Shown: piece after piece, positions 23,781 through 36,691 of the stretch
Position numbering within the stretch: position 1 is the first letter of the stretch
How the letters are laid out: the number at the start of each line of letters is the position of its first letter
Assembly: GCA_020543525.1 (NCBI GenBank)
Contig: JAHYIO010000037.1
Coordinates: 248,001-312,000 of the forward strand
DNA length: 64,000 nt
Source of the DNA: Coriolopsis trogii
Taxonomy: Eukaryota; Basidiomycota; Agaricomycetes; Polyporales; Polyporaceae
Reading direction: 5' to 3'
Notes under the pieces: model-generated
Databases searched by the model: none
Told to the model about the DNA's origin: nothing
What the model saw: the letters and a program-made list of their open reading frames with translations, nothing else
Made by a program: the position numbers and the translations under genes

Positions 23781-26700
23781 GCTGGCGGCATCGACGCTCG
23801 TGGTCGGCTCGCCTCTCGTCATCTTCTTTGGTGTTGTTGCATGAACCGCTCTTCTCCGCATAGACCTTGATACCTTCCTGTCGCATCCTTCCCCCTGGCA
23901 AATCTTTCTTACCGCGCGTTCGGACGGGCGCGCTTGTTTATACTGCAAAATCCCGCTCCCGATACCACCCTTCACCCCCTCATACCATCTGACTGCGGCG
24001 CTGTGGCGGCGGCGAACGCATGCAAAACGCCCGTCTGTGTACTCATCTCTTCCTGCTCCGCGCTCTCTGGCCTGACATGTCCGCCTCGCATCTCCTCCCA
24101 CTGTATCACCGCACGCACACCCGTCGTCCCTCCTCATTTGCATCTTCTTTGTTCGACCATCTCTCTCCCCCCCCCTCTCCCATCCGGTGTTTTTGTTTTT
24201 TGAAGGTATAATGCGTCGCAAGTGCTCCATGCGTATATTTTTTGTTACTTATTGGTCTCTGGCTCCGCTCCTCCCGGTACTCCTGCCCTGCCCTGCCCCG
24301 CCCCGCCTGCTGCCGCTCAAATTCCCCTCACCCTCCTCCCACTGATGCCGCTCGTTTGAATCTTCCCCCTTTCTTTTGCTGCTGCTGACGCTCGGACTCG
24401 CGGGTGCGCGCTGGTCTGCTCTCTCTAACTATCTATTTATTATTTGTGTGTTCGTACTACAGTCGTGTCTCCCCCTCCGTCAAACTCTGCATATCCCACC
24501 CCACCCATCGTGTAATCGTAGTCTATAGGAAGTAGCCGTATAACGTGCCCAGCCAATCAATACAAAACCGCGAAACGAACCCATATTTGCATTCTCGTGC
24601 GTGCGTGCGTGTCCTTTGCGAGTCTGACGAGCCTGAACGCGCGGAGGAGAGAGGGACGGGTTCCTCGACGGCGAAGGCGAAGGCGAAGGATTGGTGGACC
24701 GGGTGCGGGATCGGGGTTACGGTGGGTCGGTAGTATCGGGGGTGGACGCCACTTGCGTACGGGCGATATGGCTGACGGACCTGTGCCACTCGATCGGCGG
24801 TCACCATGCGTACGGTCGCGGCCTCGAGGATACAGTATCTCCTTGTGCGCGCTTAGCCACCCCTGTCTTTTTTCATTCTTCTTTTTCTTTTCGCGGGTCC
24901 ATGTTCTCTCCGTTGGGTCGGAGGACGGAGTGGGACGGTTGGGGTGGCACACCGAGCTCTTGTGCAGGGGTCCTTGGTTTCTCTTTGAGATTCGAGCTTC
25001 GAGCTTCTCAGCGTTCTGTGAGCTCGAGGCTGGGTTGCAGGGTAGGTGTCATGGACGGACAATTGAGCCTCTGTACGATGCACAACCCATTATGCGGTGC
25101 GGCTGGCGTAGTGCGTGCTAGGAAGGAAGGAAGCAAGGGGACTGGACGAATGGACGCCGGGCATGCACGGTGCTCGGGAGTTATCCGTCCGGAGAGAGCA
25201 AGTGCACGGTTCGTGCTTCCCGCTCAGACTCGGAGGCTTCGCGCGCGCTTTTGGGTGTCTGCCTGCACGATCTGCGTGTGTTCTACTGTGTGCACGGACG
25301 GCTGTTCGAGTCGATACCCCCGATCGGTCCACGTTCTCTCTGGAGGCAGGCGAGGACGAGTGGGAGATCGCCACCACATGGGCGGCCCACACGCGCGGGC
25401 GGGCGGCAAGCTGGATACTCTGTTCACCCGCAAACCGCTAGCGCTCTTAGCGCGACGGAGTTCAGAGTCCTCTCTCGACAGAGCTGCTCTCGCCTGTTTG
25501 CAATTCGATGGCGGAATCTCGCGCTCCAGGCAGGCTAGCCCTTTCCGCGACACATCCCCTCGCTCACGCCGTCGCACCGTACGGTCGTAAAAGTCATGGG
25601 CAGAGCAACTCCGCTCGTCGCTCCCCCCGACGAGTACGTACTGTTTACATGATGATGTCCCCTCTCTCCGCCGTGACATACGTTGCATACCCACAGGGAC
25701 GCGATCGACGACGGCGCGGGTGGCAGAGCGACGACACACTGCAGCAGCGGCTGGACGGGGTGACGGAGCTTTGCGAGAGATAGGTTCATCCGGATTACCG
25801 CGCGCGGGCTCCGTCCGCCGCATGCATGTCCCGCCCGGCCAGGCGGGGCGTCCAAGGCCCGTGGCCGGTACGAGAACGCTTGGAGAGGTGGTGGCGAGTG
25901 CGAGCCGTTCTGCGCGCGGCGAGCCGTGCGCGGCGTGCATGCGCCATGAGTAACCAACCCCCTGACAGGCACCCACATGCACAATGCACACGAGCCAACC
26001 TCAGCCCTGTTCGCCCGCCACACACACACACGGCTGAGCCAAGCAACCGATGCGCCCTGGTACGCTCCGTATTTCGAATCCTCTGGCTCGTGCGAACGCG
26101 CCTGCTTTGGTCGATACCTCAGATACCCGGCCCGCCCTCGGGTCGAGCCCCACAGGAGCGGCAATTCTGAATCGAATCGACTCCGTGCGTTTCTTGCCCG
26201 AGAGAGAGGCCCGTTTAGCGGTCTCTCTGCGACTCCGACTCCGACACCCGAACGTCAGGTTCGTAGAGGCGTGGCACCCGACCCTGCACGTCTTGCCGTA
26301 TTTGCTCTCCACGCACACGTTGCACAGCGACCCAGCATGCTGACTCCACTGCTCGTTATTAGACCGGGCGGGTGCTCCTCGATGAGGCCAGAGGCGTTCT
26401 CGGGTGTGAGCACCACTCGCCACTCGCCACCTTGCCATTTTGCGGCGCTCCTGCCGCCCGGCGCGACGGCGCGACCCCCGGATTCTGCGTCTTGTGGTCC
26501 TGGCCATGGGCCCGTGGCCGAGGGCTGTACATCATGAGAGGGCATCATACGTCTCGTCTCGGTCTGGTACAGACTCGGGGAGCCTTGCGGAGAGGCTCGA
26601 TAGTTGATTCGAGGGAAGAAGTCCAAGTCAAGTTGTAAGCCTGTGCTGACTTTGCCAGACGTATGTGCGCTTTCCGTGTCTTGCAAGTCACGCTGCTCGC

Positions 26701-29700
26701 TGGAGCCTACACCGTCACGAGAGTCGGGTGGGCTCACATGGCCCCGAAGCACGAAGGACCATGCGCTATCAGCGACGACTGGACGCAGGTGGGAGCCGAC
26801 TGCCCTCTAGAGCCTGAGCGCGGTCGACGTCGTTCCTGGCCGCACAAGCCCATCCAGCTCCAGTCGGGACAAGACAAATAAGAAGCCCGACGAGAGCTGC
26901 TAACGGCTCGCCTTCGGAGGAAACGGGTGGAGTGCCGGAACCCACATCCAATACAACGTCCAGCGTTCATGGAAACGTCCAGACTCCAGGCGCTCGGCAC
27001 TTGGTAGGCTCAGACTTTCCGAACGATGCTCATGGGCCGCTAACGTTTCGGACTCTTTTTTCTGTTCTGTGTCCGCTCGCATAGGGTCTAGGTGCGAGGA
27101 CGTGGTGGTACATGCACGCCAGAAAACTTACGGGGGTGCCAGTGCGCTCTACCGAACGGACGCCGAGCCGGGGCGGATGGATTCCCTCACACTAACCCTA
27201 ACGCGAACGCGTCGACGTCCATCGCGCACGGTCCCCGTGGGCTTCTCATTCCACGTGTCCCGTACGTCTACTTACCGCAGCGGACTCCACCAGCCTTCCC
27301 TGCCCCCCTGCATGAGCCTGGGAGAACGCTGACAAGCCACCTCTCTGTCTATCTGGACTCTGTTCACCATAAGGCACGGGATTGCACAGAAAGTGCGTCA
27401 CCGGTAGCCACGCGCGCGTGTGCGATCGAGGGAAGCGTGAGGGGGGCGGCCCTGTTTGCGACTCCGAAGAACCTTCGGAGAGAAGCTGGCACGGTGCGGG
27501 GTGTGCAGGTGTCCAAGTGCCAGGGCCCGCACGCGCGCCACCCGATTGGACTGGGGAAGCCAAGTCGACGAAGAATCACCGGTGGCCATGGGCGTGCCAC
27601 TCGCGTTCGCGCTCGCCCCAAGCCTTGGTCGGCCTCGTCCAAGGCCGCACCGTCCTGCGAACGACCGCGTTCCGCGGAGAATGCGTTGCGTATGCGTATC
27701 GCGCATCGTGCTTGCGTGGGCTAGCTATAGCACGCGTCTCTGGCTCCAAGCGCGGTCCGCGCGAGGCTCCTTCACAGGGACAGGCTATACGTATGCAGGA
27801 CAATGGGCATCCACATTCCAGGCATGGAAGCTCGTCAGCACACAAGCTAGCCTTGGAAGCGTGACGCGTGCAGCCCTCCGCGGTGCATGCACACACAACG
27901 TATACGCGTCCGACTGGGTCTGAGAGCTTACGTAGGATAGCGTATGTTGTGCCACCCGCGCATACGTAGAACTGCTTGCGAACGCACTAGCTGCACGGGT
28001 TTCTCCCTACCCCGGGGACCGAGCCCTTCGCATGCTTCCCGGGCCTTGCCAGGGTATGGTGGGAATGCAGGGCGGGTGCGGATGACGACGAAGGGTAGGA
28101 TGCACATAGGAAACTGCATACTGGATATCCGGATGCGGTGGGCGTGACGCTGCTGCGGAAGCCGTGAGCCGTTTTTCGAATGGAGAGCTTGGAGACATGG
28201 AGTCTCATGGTCACCGAGAGACCAGATGGGCGGCGCGCACGCGGTTCATTCTTCTCTGACCAGCGAAATATAGAACATACGGACGGTCTATCAAGAAAAA
28301 GTAGAAAAAAAGAGACATATTGTGTAGTACGGGCGCGACAGGACCGGAAGAATCAACAGTGAGACCGCGGTTCTGACGCGCCGTGGTCCACGTTCGACGT
28401 AGAGTTTGAAGTGGGCGCACGAACATCGCTATGGATGCTATAGGTACAACAGAGTCCGCGGGCTGCCTAGGTTGTGCCAGCACTCCAGAACGCGAACTCG
28501 CCCTAGCAGAGTCGACGTCGAAGGCGCGAAGCGGACGTTCCGAGTCGAACGCCGCAGGAAGATGCCGTACCTGCCGGGCTGCACGCATGGCCGGTGAGAG
28601 CTCCTCGATTCGCCGTCAGCCAGACCTGCTGTTAGCCCGGTAAGTGGTGCAGTATCGACATGGGTACTTCCATGTTCTGTGGGGACATGGCGGGAGTGCC
28701 TGTGCCACTCGATCATAGCACGAATAGCACATGTGAGGACCGGGGACACCGCCCCAGTGAGCCACCTGGATGCCTTGGGGAGAGAGTGTGCCATACAGAG
28801 CTTGCTTGGACGTGCGAATGAGCAGAAGCAGACGCGATCGTGTTCATGTCCGCGAATGCTGGACGCCGCGCTGGGGGGTGCTAGTGCCGATGCGGACAAG
28901 TCGACCATCGCGCCTGGAGGAGGGACGTTAGCTCCCCGTGCGCCGCGAGCATCCACGGACGCGAGGAGAGAACGAAGGTGGACACGCCGCACGTCTGTGA
29001 GGGTTCCAGGCAGCGGCTGACGTTCCCTCAGAGTCATACAGACATACGACCTGCCAAAGTCCCGTGCCACGCGCGCTCGCCCTCAGGAACTCAAGATTAG
29101 GTTGCCCCTCCGTCATCTTCTCTTTGCGCGACCCACACACAGACGCCCGTCCCACCTTCCATTGTCCATGCCTCCGCTCGCCGGGTGCGCACCTGGCTGA
29201 ACGAGCGGGACACGACGCCTTGAGGCATGACGGCTATCCCCAATCGGTCCATCTCGTCAGCCCCCTACGTACGTACGAGCGCACAGACGAGCCTTTCGTA
29301 GCCACGTCAGTGCCAGAGCTGAGCCAGCCTTCCCGCTGTCGCTCGCGTCGCCCTGCGTTTCCCACCGCGCACAACCCCGGCTCGTTCTTTGTCTGCCACG
29401 CGGTCAAAGAAGGAGCAGGCTGGCCGCGTCCGAGTGCGCGAATGCGCGATCCCGTCGCAGGCACCGTCCGCGCCCCGGCCGCTCCCCATGTGCCATGGAC
29501 AGAACCTCCGGGCCAGGAGCGGAGCGACCTTTGTCAAACGTCCCTTTCGGTGCGTCTTCGCCTCCGTCCGTGCCGGTCATGAGGCCTCGCGCGGCTTCTC
29601 AACGTCTTCGCTGGTGTTCGAAGATCTGGACGTAGTGCGGCGACGCGAAGCTTCGCTGCAGACAGCTCAGGGCTCCTGCCTAGGATGCGTCTTGCATAGC

Positions 29701-29999
29701 CTTCCAAAAGGGTGCAATTGCATTTGCGATACGTGCGACGGAGTGGGAACGTACGTTGGAGCCACGACCAATACCAGCCAGGCCGTCACGATAACGGCCG
29801 GCCTTCTTTCGCTTTCTTGCCAGACGCACGTGCAGGGACCCGGATGGGAGCGCTTCGTTGTGGTTTCTGGCAGGCAAGCCCATTCCAGTCTGTTTCAGTG
29901 TGCCGTCATTCGTGCGATGTTCGGCAACACTGTGCGCATGGAATGCCTGGTCAAGATACAAGGGAAAGAACGAGTTCAGTCTTCGATTGTAACGGCGAA
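23781..29999. other. Gene-free interval after the GATA gene
   Basis: The first 700 bp (23781-24500) are strongly pyrimidine-rich on the plus strand, with C runs near 24168, and probably hold the 3' UTR of the GATA gene. Beyond that only overlapping shadow frames are seen on both strands, with no recognisable domain or splice chain. I saw no tRNA, rRNA, LTR or transposase. Confidence 0.5.
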
Positions 30000-30015
30000 A
30001 AAAACTATTGAATTG

Positions 30016-31017
30016 CTACCGGTCCGCGCTAGAGAAGATTGCTTTACAGAGACCGTACAAGGTCCGCATCCCGTAGACGAACCACAAGACCGTCGCTGTC
30101 GAGCTGAAATTGGTACGTATGAGGCTAGACCCAGTGTAGAGCAACAAAGAATGGTCGAAGAAGGCTATGGCAACATACCATGTTGAGACAAACGCGGGAA
30201 GCGTGAGGTAGTGAGACGGTGATAGGACTTGTAAAGGATTGCCGGATGATGTATAACTGCAGCTTGTGGATTCTTTACCAAAGAGGTCAGATGGACTAAA
30301 ATGCATACGCAGGAGTGTTACCTATTACACTGACCGTCCTCGGTATCATAACATTGAACAAACGCAATGCTAAGGTCTTGAATATGTCGAGGTGCAGCCG
30401 CGGCACAGCGAGACCAATGCATAGGCATCTCTGGACTATCAGAAACCTCTAATCGGTGTACCTGGACCCTGCAAAAGTGGTGTGTAGAATTATTGAAGAT
30501 GCACGCGTGGCGGTAATGTCCACGAGGTGCACCAAGAACGAATTGGTCCGAGGAGGAGTTACCGGGGCCCGCCACGCAGACAGTAGTCCCGTACCATAAA
30601 CCACCGGCGGCGCGCACTACGAACAAACCCCAGAAGTCCAAAGTAACGCCTCTGCATATCCATCGTCCGAGCCACCGGCGCTCACGCCGATCGTGATCGA
30701 TATCCAGAACGGGTCCTCGAGAACAGCACGTCGTACTCGCGATTGGTGCGTATATCTTGCGCGATACATCGGCCAGGCCAGAAGTGCGCTTTTCGTGGCT
30801 TGATGATGGCGGCGTCGATCACCAGCTAAAGCGGATACCGATGCGATGACGAACATATGTAGCATAGCGTTCGAGCGACGAGACGATCGACAGACGAGGC
30901 GGCATCAGCCATGATCAACCGACGAGCTTGTTTTTGATGCGCACGGCACATTGAGGCGTCCTGGGGAGGACCGAGAGCGTTCAAGTTGCCTCCTGATCGC
31001 GTAGCCATGTGCTGCAA
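30016..31017 (-). pseudogene. Possible small membrane-protein gene or relic, unknown
   Basis: Four short frames follow each other on the minus strand (31017-30826, 30865-30617, 30641-30318 and 30306-30016). The last contains a hydrophobic stretch (AFVSTWYVAIAFFDHSLLLY) and a second one near its end (TVLWFVYGMRTLYGLCKAIF). I could not find a splice path that joins them. Short hydrophobic exons are common in basidiomycete multi-span membrane proteins, so this may be such a gene or its remains. No motif identifies it. Confidence 0.2.
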
Positions 31018-31498
31018 AGTCAGTCTGCATTACCCTCGCAGTCTATCCTGCGCCACATCCGACGGCATGATACCTTTGAGATTGACTCGTCAGCCACCTC
31101 GTCTGAAAGCACTGTAAACGGTGTAGCGTGGACGGGGGCGAAGGAAAAGGTCAAGTGCGGTGGCTTTGGATCGAACCGTACCGTTTAGATGCTATGTTTT
31201 CGGCACTGTGTGTAGACAGTGGTTCCCAGGAGACGCAAGACACGAACCTTGTTCTACCTTGTTGCAAATGGAGGAGACACCTGCGGCGATCGAGGGAAGA
31301 GGACGAATTGAGCTCGCCGACGGGATGGGTGCGCATCAACCAGGTCCTAACCCTAGCCGACGCGCTCCCGGGATGTGCGGACCGTCTGCCCTGCGTCATT
31401 GCAGACGCCGCCCGGATGTAGGCTCAGGCGGTCAGCTCAGGCTCATGCTCGGCGACGGTGCTCTTCTTGCCCGCCAACTCGCTGCCCCCTGATATTCG
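31018..31498. other. Intergenic, promoter side of the NTF2-like gene
   Basis: No gene was recognised in this stretch, and no clear promoter motif could be picked out by eye. Confidence 0.4.
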
Positions 31499-32702
31499 AT
31501 GGCTGCCACAAACTCAGTCATGTTCCCGAGTGGACGGTCTGCTCGATCCAGCGTGGACAACCTGTCTCTGCTGCACCACCAGACGGCGGGTGAAGTCTGT
31601 GAGCTCTTCTACGGCGCATCCCCGCCCGCATGGCAGGCAGTCGAACGCCTCTACGACACGAACGCCACGTACGAGAACCCATTCATCACTGCGACGTCCA
31701 AGGACACCATCGCGGATGTCCACGCCCTCGCTCGATACCTCTCCCAGCTCGATGTCCCCAAGCCTAATGCCGTGCTCTGTGCCCTCTTCCGGGTGTCCGC
31801 AGAAAGCCGCTGGAGAGAAGCGTGGTTCCGCGGGCTAAGCATGTGGAACGAAGTGAACGACATCTCCGAATGCGAAAGCTTCGGTGAGTGTGTACCGTCC
31901 CAGCGATCTTCCCTCGTCTTCGGATTCGATCAAGCTTGCCTTCATTTCACCCCACCGCCTCAATCGCCGCGACTCAATTCATGCGATGCATACTCATGCT
32001 CGCATCACACAGATGGCCACAAGCGGACCGTGGTCGAGCACACCCTCCACATCCTCATCCTCCCTGGCCTGCACTCGGCCAGCTCCCAGCCGCACCCGAG
32101 CGGACCGGGAGGGACAGTCCCCTCGTCCGAATCCATGATGTCCCTCCTCCCGTCCGACGCAGCAGCCGCCTCGTCCACACGCTACCGCCACCCGGGCCTC
32201 CAGTCGTTCTGGCCCCCCTCGCCGTTCCACCTCAAGCTGCCCATCATCACACGGCTCGCCTTCAACGACGCGGGAAAGATCACGCATCACCGCGACTTTT
32301 GGGACGTAAAGGTACGTCGCCCGTGGCGCCTCGTGCGTGCGTGCGTCAGGTCGGGACGTTGTAATGTGCTTGCATGACCGTGATACCCCGCGCGCGCGCG
32401 CGCGCGAGTCTTGGCAAGGGGGCCGCGTTGCTGAGTCTCAAGGTGCTGATACATACTGCGGCGTTTGATTCCAGGACCTTCTCGGTCTCGTACCGGGCAT
32501 GACCCTGGTGCAATGGGTCAGCGGGCGACTCGCCGCGCAAGGCATCCGCGGCGTCGTCAGAGCGGGAAGGGCCTTGTTCCGCGCACCGCCCCCTCTCGAC
32601 GAAGAGACAGGCGCACTGGAAGCGGTCGTGTTCGGAGGCCCACCGCCTGCAAAGTCCGCCGGGAGCAACAGGCGGACCGACTTCACGATCGTGCCACAAT
32701 GA
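31499..32702 (+). CDS. NTF2/SnoaL-like fold protein, function unknown
   Basis: Exons 31499-31883, 32013-32311 and 32475-32702 keep phase and give 303 residues. The order of elements fits an NTF2-like cone fold. A helix ends in AWQAVERLYDTNATYENPF. A conserved arginine/tryptophan segment (WREAWFRGLSMWNEVND) and two strands (RTVVEHTLHILILPGL and LPIITRLAFNDAGKITHHRD) follow. The final DFWDVKDLLGLVPG helix is typical of fungal proteins of this class. The C-terminal 75 residues form an additional basic region. NTF2-like domains serve as enzymes or binding modules, and no catalytic role can be assigned. An in-frame Met at codon 8 is a possible alternative start. The second intron (163 bp) contains a pure CG repeat. 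Confidence 0.6.
32389..32406. repeat. (CG)9 dinucleotide repeat within an intron
   Basis: Eighteen bases of uninterrupted CG lie inside the second intron of the NTF2-like gene, about 70 bp before its acceptor. Alternating purine-pyrimidine CG runs can adopt Z-DNA. Confidence 0.95.
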
Positions 32703-34919
32703 GCTTTGTTGGACGTTGGACGTTGGACATCTGTACTGTACGGTTCTCGTGTTGTACCAGTGCTGTATTTCTAGCTGCGTTCTATCGCCGTGTTGCATTA
32801 CGCTGTAGCTTCCCCGGATGGACGATCCCCTCTTCTTGACATCATGCACGCGTAATGGCACACCGGGGCTGTCATCCGAAAGTCGGATTGTTCCCCTGAA
32901 GCAATGTCGTTGCAGGGCTCGTACATGTACACATGCTAGACCGTTGCTCCACGGACGGCTCCCACACGTCCGGCGATATCGAGCAGTTCAGACACATGTT
33001 ACCATACGCCGCGCGACGCACAGCCCCTACGGTTGACAAAGCCCACAAGGATGAGCGAGGCCATGCGTCGCCGTTCATTTGACTTGCGCTCGCGCCCTGC
33101 GTTTCCCCGCGCCCATTGGGTGAAGGACCTATATTAGGCCGTCCAAGGAATCGATGAGCCCTCGCTGCGTGCGAGGTGCTTCCTGAATCATGTGCCCGCA
33201 CGCTTCGCATGGCGCAAGAAGAGCGCACGTCTTGATGACTCTCAGGCGCGATGCGATGCTCGCGGGCCACACCCCGGAATCTTGAGCCTAGCTAGACACC
33301 GCTGCCGCCGCACCGGTGGGCGAGCGTGGAGATAGACACCTAGTGATCACAGCAGCGGCGCCTTCTCCATGCGAGCACGTCTCCTGGTCTCCATACATCG
33401 GCGAGAGACCCGAAAGACGTACGCACGCACCGGACGATGCTTGGACGTCAGCACAGGACGGCCGTCGAGGCTCCGACCGTCGACAGGTGGGCACGTCGCG
33501 ACCTGGGTGAACGTCGCCAACCGGCTCCGAAAGGGTCGCGCTGGGTCCAATAGCGAAGAAGGAGGAATACCCAACAGAGCGTATTCATAGACGCATGACG
33601 TCTCAGGACGCCGTGCGACGTGCACCCTGGCATCGCCTCCTTCCCCAGGGCTATATGCACTCACCGGACTGCCGGGGCGGGAAGCCCAAGTTGAGGTAAT
33701 CGCAGCGTCGACGCCATGTAATGAATTGACGTCTTCGTGATGGGGCTCTCAGCTCGGGGGGCCGCAATGCTTGGTTACGGTGACTGCGGGGAACAGTAGG
33801 CGAGCAATGGGCAGTGACGATGGCGCTTTACGACAAAGTCGGATCTGCCGGCACACGCTGTCGTGCGTTGGGTGACCGGAGGCACGCCAGCAGTCGCACA
33901 CGAGAGGGAGTGCGCAAGAGTTGATCACGAAGTTGCAGGCGTAGATAGCAAAGGGTGCCTTCTGTGCGGGAGAAGCGAGTCGGTGGCATTTGAGTCCACG
34001 AACCAGTGCAAACTCTACGAGGTCGCCGCGGTCATGGACAGAGAGGAGACGTCTGCATTGGACGACAACTTGCGAAGGACCCTAAAGCCGTCAAGAGGTG
34101 CGCCAGACACCTTCTCCCTGGCGTCAAAGCCAGGAACGATATCCAGGAATGGGGAGAAGACGAGATGGGCAGTGCAGTGATGGCCAGATGTCGAATTCGC
34201 GTTTCAAGGGGTGACCTCGGGTGGGGCAGACCTAACTGAGAGAGGAATCAGTGATAATCCAAGGTTGGGACCAATGCAAGTTTCAGAAACACCCGGCACA
34301 TGTTGTATAGGGCCACGCCGTGGAACAGAGAGGAGCAATATGTGGCATGGGTCGACTTGAGAAGCTGGGGCTGCTAGTGACAAGCACAGCTACAGCTTCG
34401 CACGCCCATCCTATTCCAGCACATGCACTCAGGACCCCGAGCACTCCGTTGGAGAGTATCCATAGCTCCTGGTGGCGTTTGTCAGTGGTTAATCAGTCCG
34501 CGCCACGTACCACACACCTGGGCCTCGAAGCTAGTCTCTTGACAGATGTTGTACCGCCTCATCTGTTGCTCTCAGTCTTCTCGAGACCCCTCAATATGGC
34601 GGAGAAATACCTGTGGAAGGAGTGCCTGGCGCGTTGATATGATCTTATGAGTGGTGGCTCTGGGAGTAGACCACGTCCAATACGTTTCAGCTTGTTCCAG
34701 GTCAAGAAGCAGGGTTACGGGCGAGCGAGTGGATCATGACAGTGGTAGTAGAAGGAGGAAGCAATGTTGAGAGACTGTGACCACCTCGTCACGGAAAACA
34801 CACTGGCCGTGCGAATATGGACGTGTGGCTGTGGCGGTACGTGGGACGCGCCGTGCTCGTGGCGACATCAGCCACATACGTCCAGCTTCACACTGCAGCT
34901 TGAGTTGAGTCGCAAAGAC
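32703..34919. other. 2.2-kb gene-free interval
   Basis: Short shadow frames only, without recognisable domains. Just after the NTF2-like stop, three copies of ttggac with a gtt spacer occur in tandem (about 32706-32727). Confidence 0.5.
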
Positions 34920-36691
34920 ATGTCTTTCGAGCATGCATCGGTTACAAAGGGTCTGTGCAGCAGAAACCCGTGCAGAAACCTCTGACCTACCACATTATCA
35001 TCTTCTGACAGGTTTAATGTTTGGGTTTGCGCTGACCTCAATAGCAGCCGGAATTTTCGACCTGAAACACTATCTCAACCTTCAGCTTGTGCCTCACATA
35101 TCCAAGCATCACCAGGTACTCTCTCTGATAATATGGAGGCGTGGCTTCTGTGCTTGCTGATGTCGTATGCACAGTACTGGCGACTTGTCGTTCACCACCT
35201 TGCCTGTGCGAGCTCCAGCGATCTGCTTACGACGGAACTTCTTCTATACAACGTGGGCATTCCCATTGAGCGAGCCTTTGGTGCCGTCAAGTATGCTGTA
35301 AGCAATTCCAATCTCTGAGTGCACTACCAATAGACAAAACTCATCATTACGCAACCTGCAGTCCTTCTTCGTCATCTCCGCTGTGACGACTATGCTCGTC
35401 TCCTTCCTCGCGCTTCTTCTTTCCCAGCTCACGCCAGTAACGCGCTCTATGTTCAACAACATTCCGCCTGGACCGCACGCGATCATGTTCGCAGTCGTCT
35501 ATCAGTTCATGCGGCTCGTCCCACCCGCGTACCACTTCCGCATCTTTGGTGTCGGCATGAGCGACAAGGTTTGGGTTTATGCTGTCGCCGCACAGGTAGG
35601 TACTTTTTACGTTGTCCGCTCAAAGAGTTCTCGTCGGTCTTTGTGCGTACCGAGCTTTGTACCCATGGCTCTGTGCTATACGCTGTCAGAAGTGCGGAAT
35701 GAAGGCCCTGTATCATGCGATACAGGCGGGCATAGTTGTCTTCCGGGACGCATGCAATACCTGATCCCAGAACGTAGCTGACTCTGTATTCCTGCATAGC
35801 TAGCGGTCAGCCGCCTTCCAGCCACCCTTCTTCCGACCGCCGTCGGGCTCTTCGTCGGATACCTCTATAGATCAGACTTCTTGCAGCTGAAAAGCTGGAG
35901 GATATCACCGAAGTGAGCTTCTGTCGTCGTCGTCGTCGTCTGCAGCTGTCTCCTGATACATCGTGCAGGTTCGTGAGATTCACAGTAAAATGGATCGGTC
36001 CTCTGCTGGGGGAGAACAAACCCGCGCGACGCACGCACAGAGTTCTGCCTGAAGCTCGGCCTCAGTCAGGTGCCCAAAGCGCCGCGAACCTCAACGAAGA
36101 CGAGATAGTCACGACGGCCCGGAATCCCCAGCGTCGCAGAGGATTGAACCCACGCACTGCTGCCGCGGCGGTACAGACGCCAAGACCACCGGCAGCGGAC
36201 ACCGCGCAGGAGGAGACCAACGCTGGTGGGACCGGGGTGGTTCGCCAGTGGATGTCAGAACTTGCGAGTGGAGCTCGGCCTGTGCCTCAGGGAGGCGGCA
36301 CTGTCAGGGCCCCGAGCGAGGCAGAGATCTCCATCCTGACAGGCATGTTCCCTGACATTGATCGAGAGGTTGTCCTTGGCGTATTACAGAGGAGGTGAGT
36401 GCTTCTTCTAGCACATGCAGCACACCCATACGTTCTTGCCTTTTCTGGCAGAGCAGTATGGTACCTCTGCCCTCGTGGCGTCGCGATAATGCATTCGACA
36501 ATCACCCCCTTGCGATTACACCATCATGGCTTCGTGACATCCCTTCGTTCTTCCATCTCAACAACGGCTGGTGTGCCTCTGACTGAGGAGTGTTCAATCA
36601 TGCTTACGTTCTTCTCTCCTTTCGTTCGCCCATTAGTCCAAACATAGAATCGGCAGCGGAGACGCTTCTCGCCGCTCAGCCCGCTTCCTAG
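34920..36691 (+). CDS. Rhomboid-like ER protein with C-terminal UBA domain (Dsc2/UBAC2 type)
   Basis: Seven exons keep phase: 34920-34950, 35012-35115, 35175-35297, 35362-35595, 35800-35912, 35969-36394 and 36637-36691, giving 361 residues. The start MSFEHASVTKGLMFGFALT is the usual opening of this family. Four to six hydrophobic spans with rhomboid-like spacing follow, but no Ser-His catalytic pair was seen, so it is a pseudoprotease. A polar Ala/Pro-rich linker (about residues 215-310) leads to a UBA-like domain: SEAEISILTGMFPDIDREVV and ESAAETLLA. The last exon adds the third helix of that domain. Known relatives are Dsc2 of the fungal Golgi/ER Dsc E3 ligase, which activates the sterol regulator Sre1, and human UBAC2 in ER-associated degradation. 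The final intron (242 bp) is long for this locus. Confidence 0.8.

Noticed and set aside
23343..24230. 295-codon minus-strand open frame
   Set aside because: Arg/Gly-rich shadow of the GATA C-terminal exon and its pyrimidine-rich 3' region; no domain.
24691..25991. Overlapping 299- and 255-codon frames on opposite strands
   Set aside because: Both are rich in Arg, Ser, Cys and His, as expected from GC-rich non-coding DNA, and neither has a recognisable motif.
27187..27205. Telomere-like ctaaccctaa sequence
   Set aside because: Only about one and a half units and no array, so most likely chance.
29389..30186. 265-codon plus-strand open frame
   Set aside because: Contains unrelated segments without domain or signal; overlaps the minus-strand hydrophobic cluster; no evidence for expression.
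36138..36155. tRNA B-box-like sequence on the minus strand
   Set aside because: Lies inside the Dsc2-like coding sequence, with no matching A box or cloverleaf.
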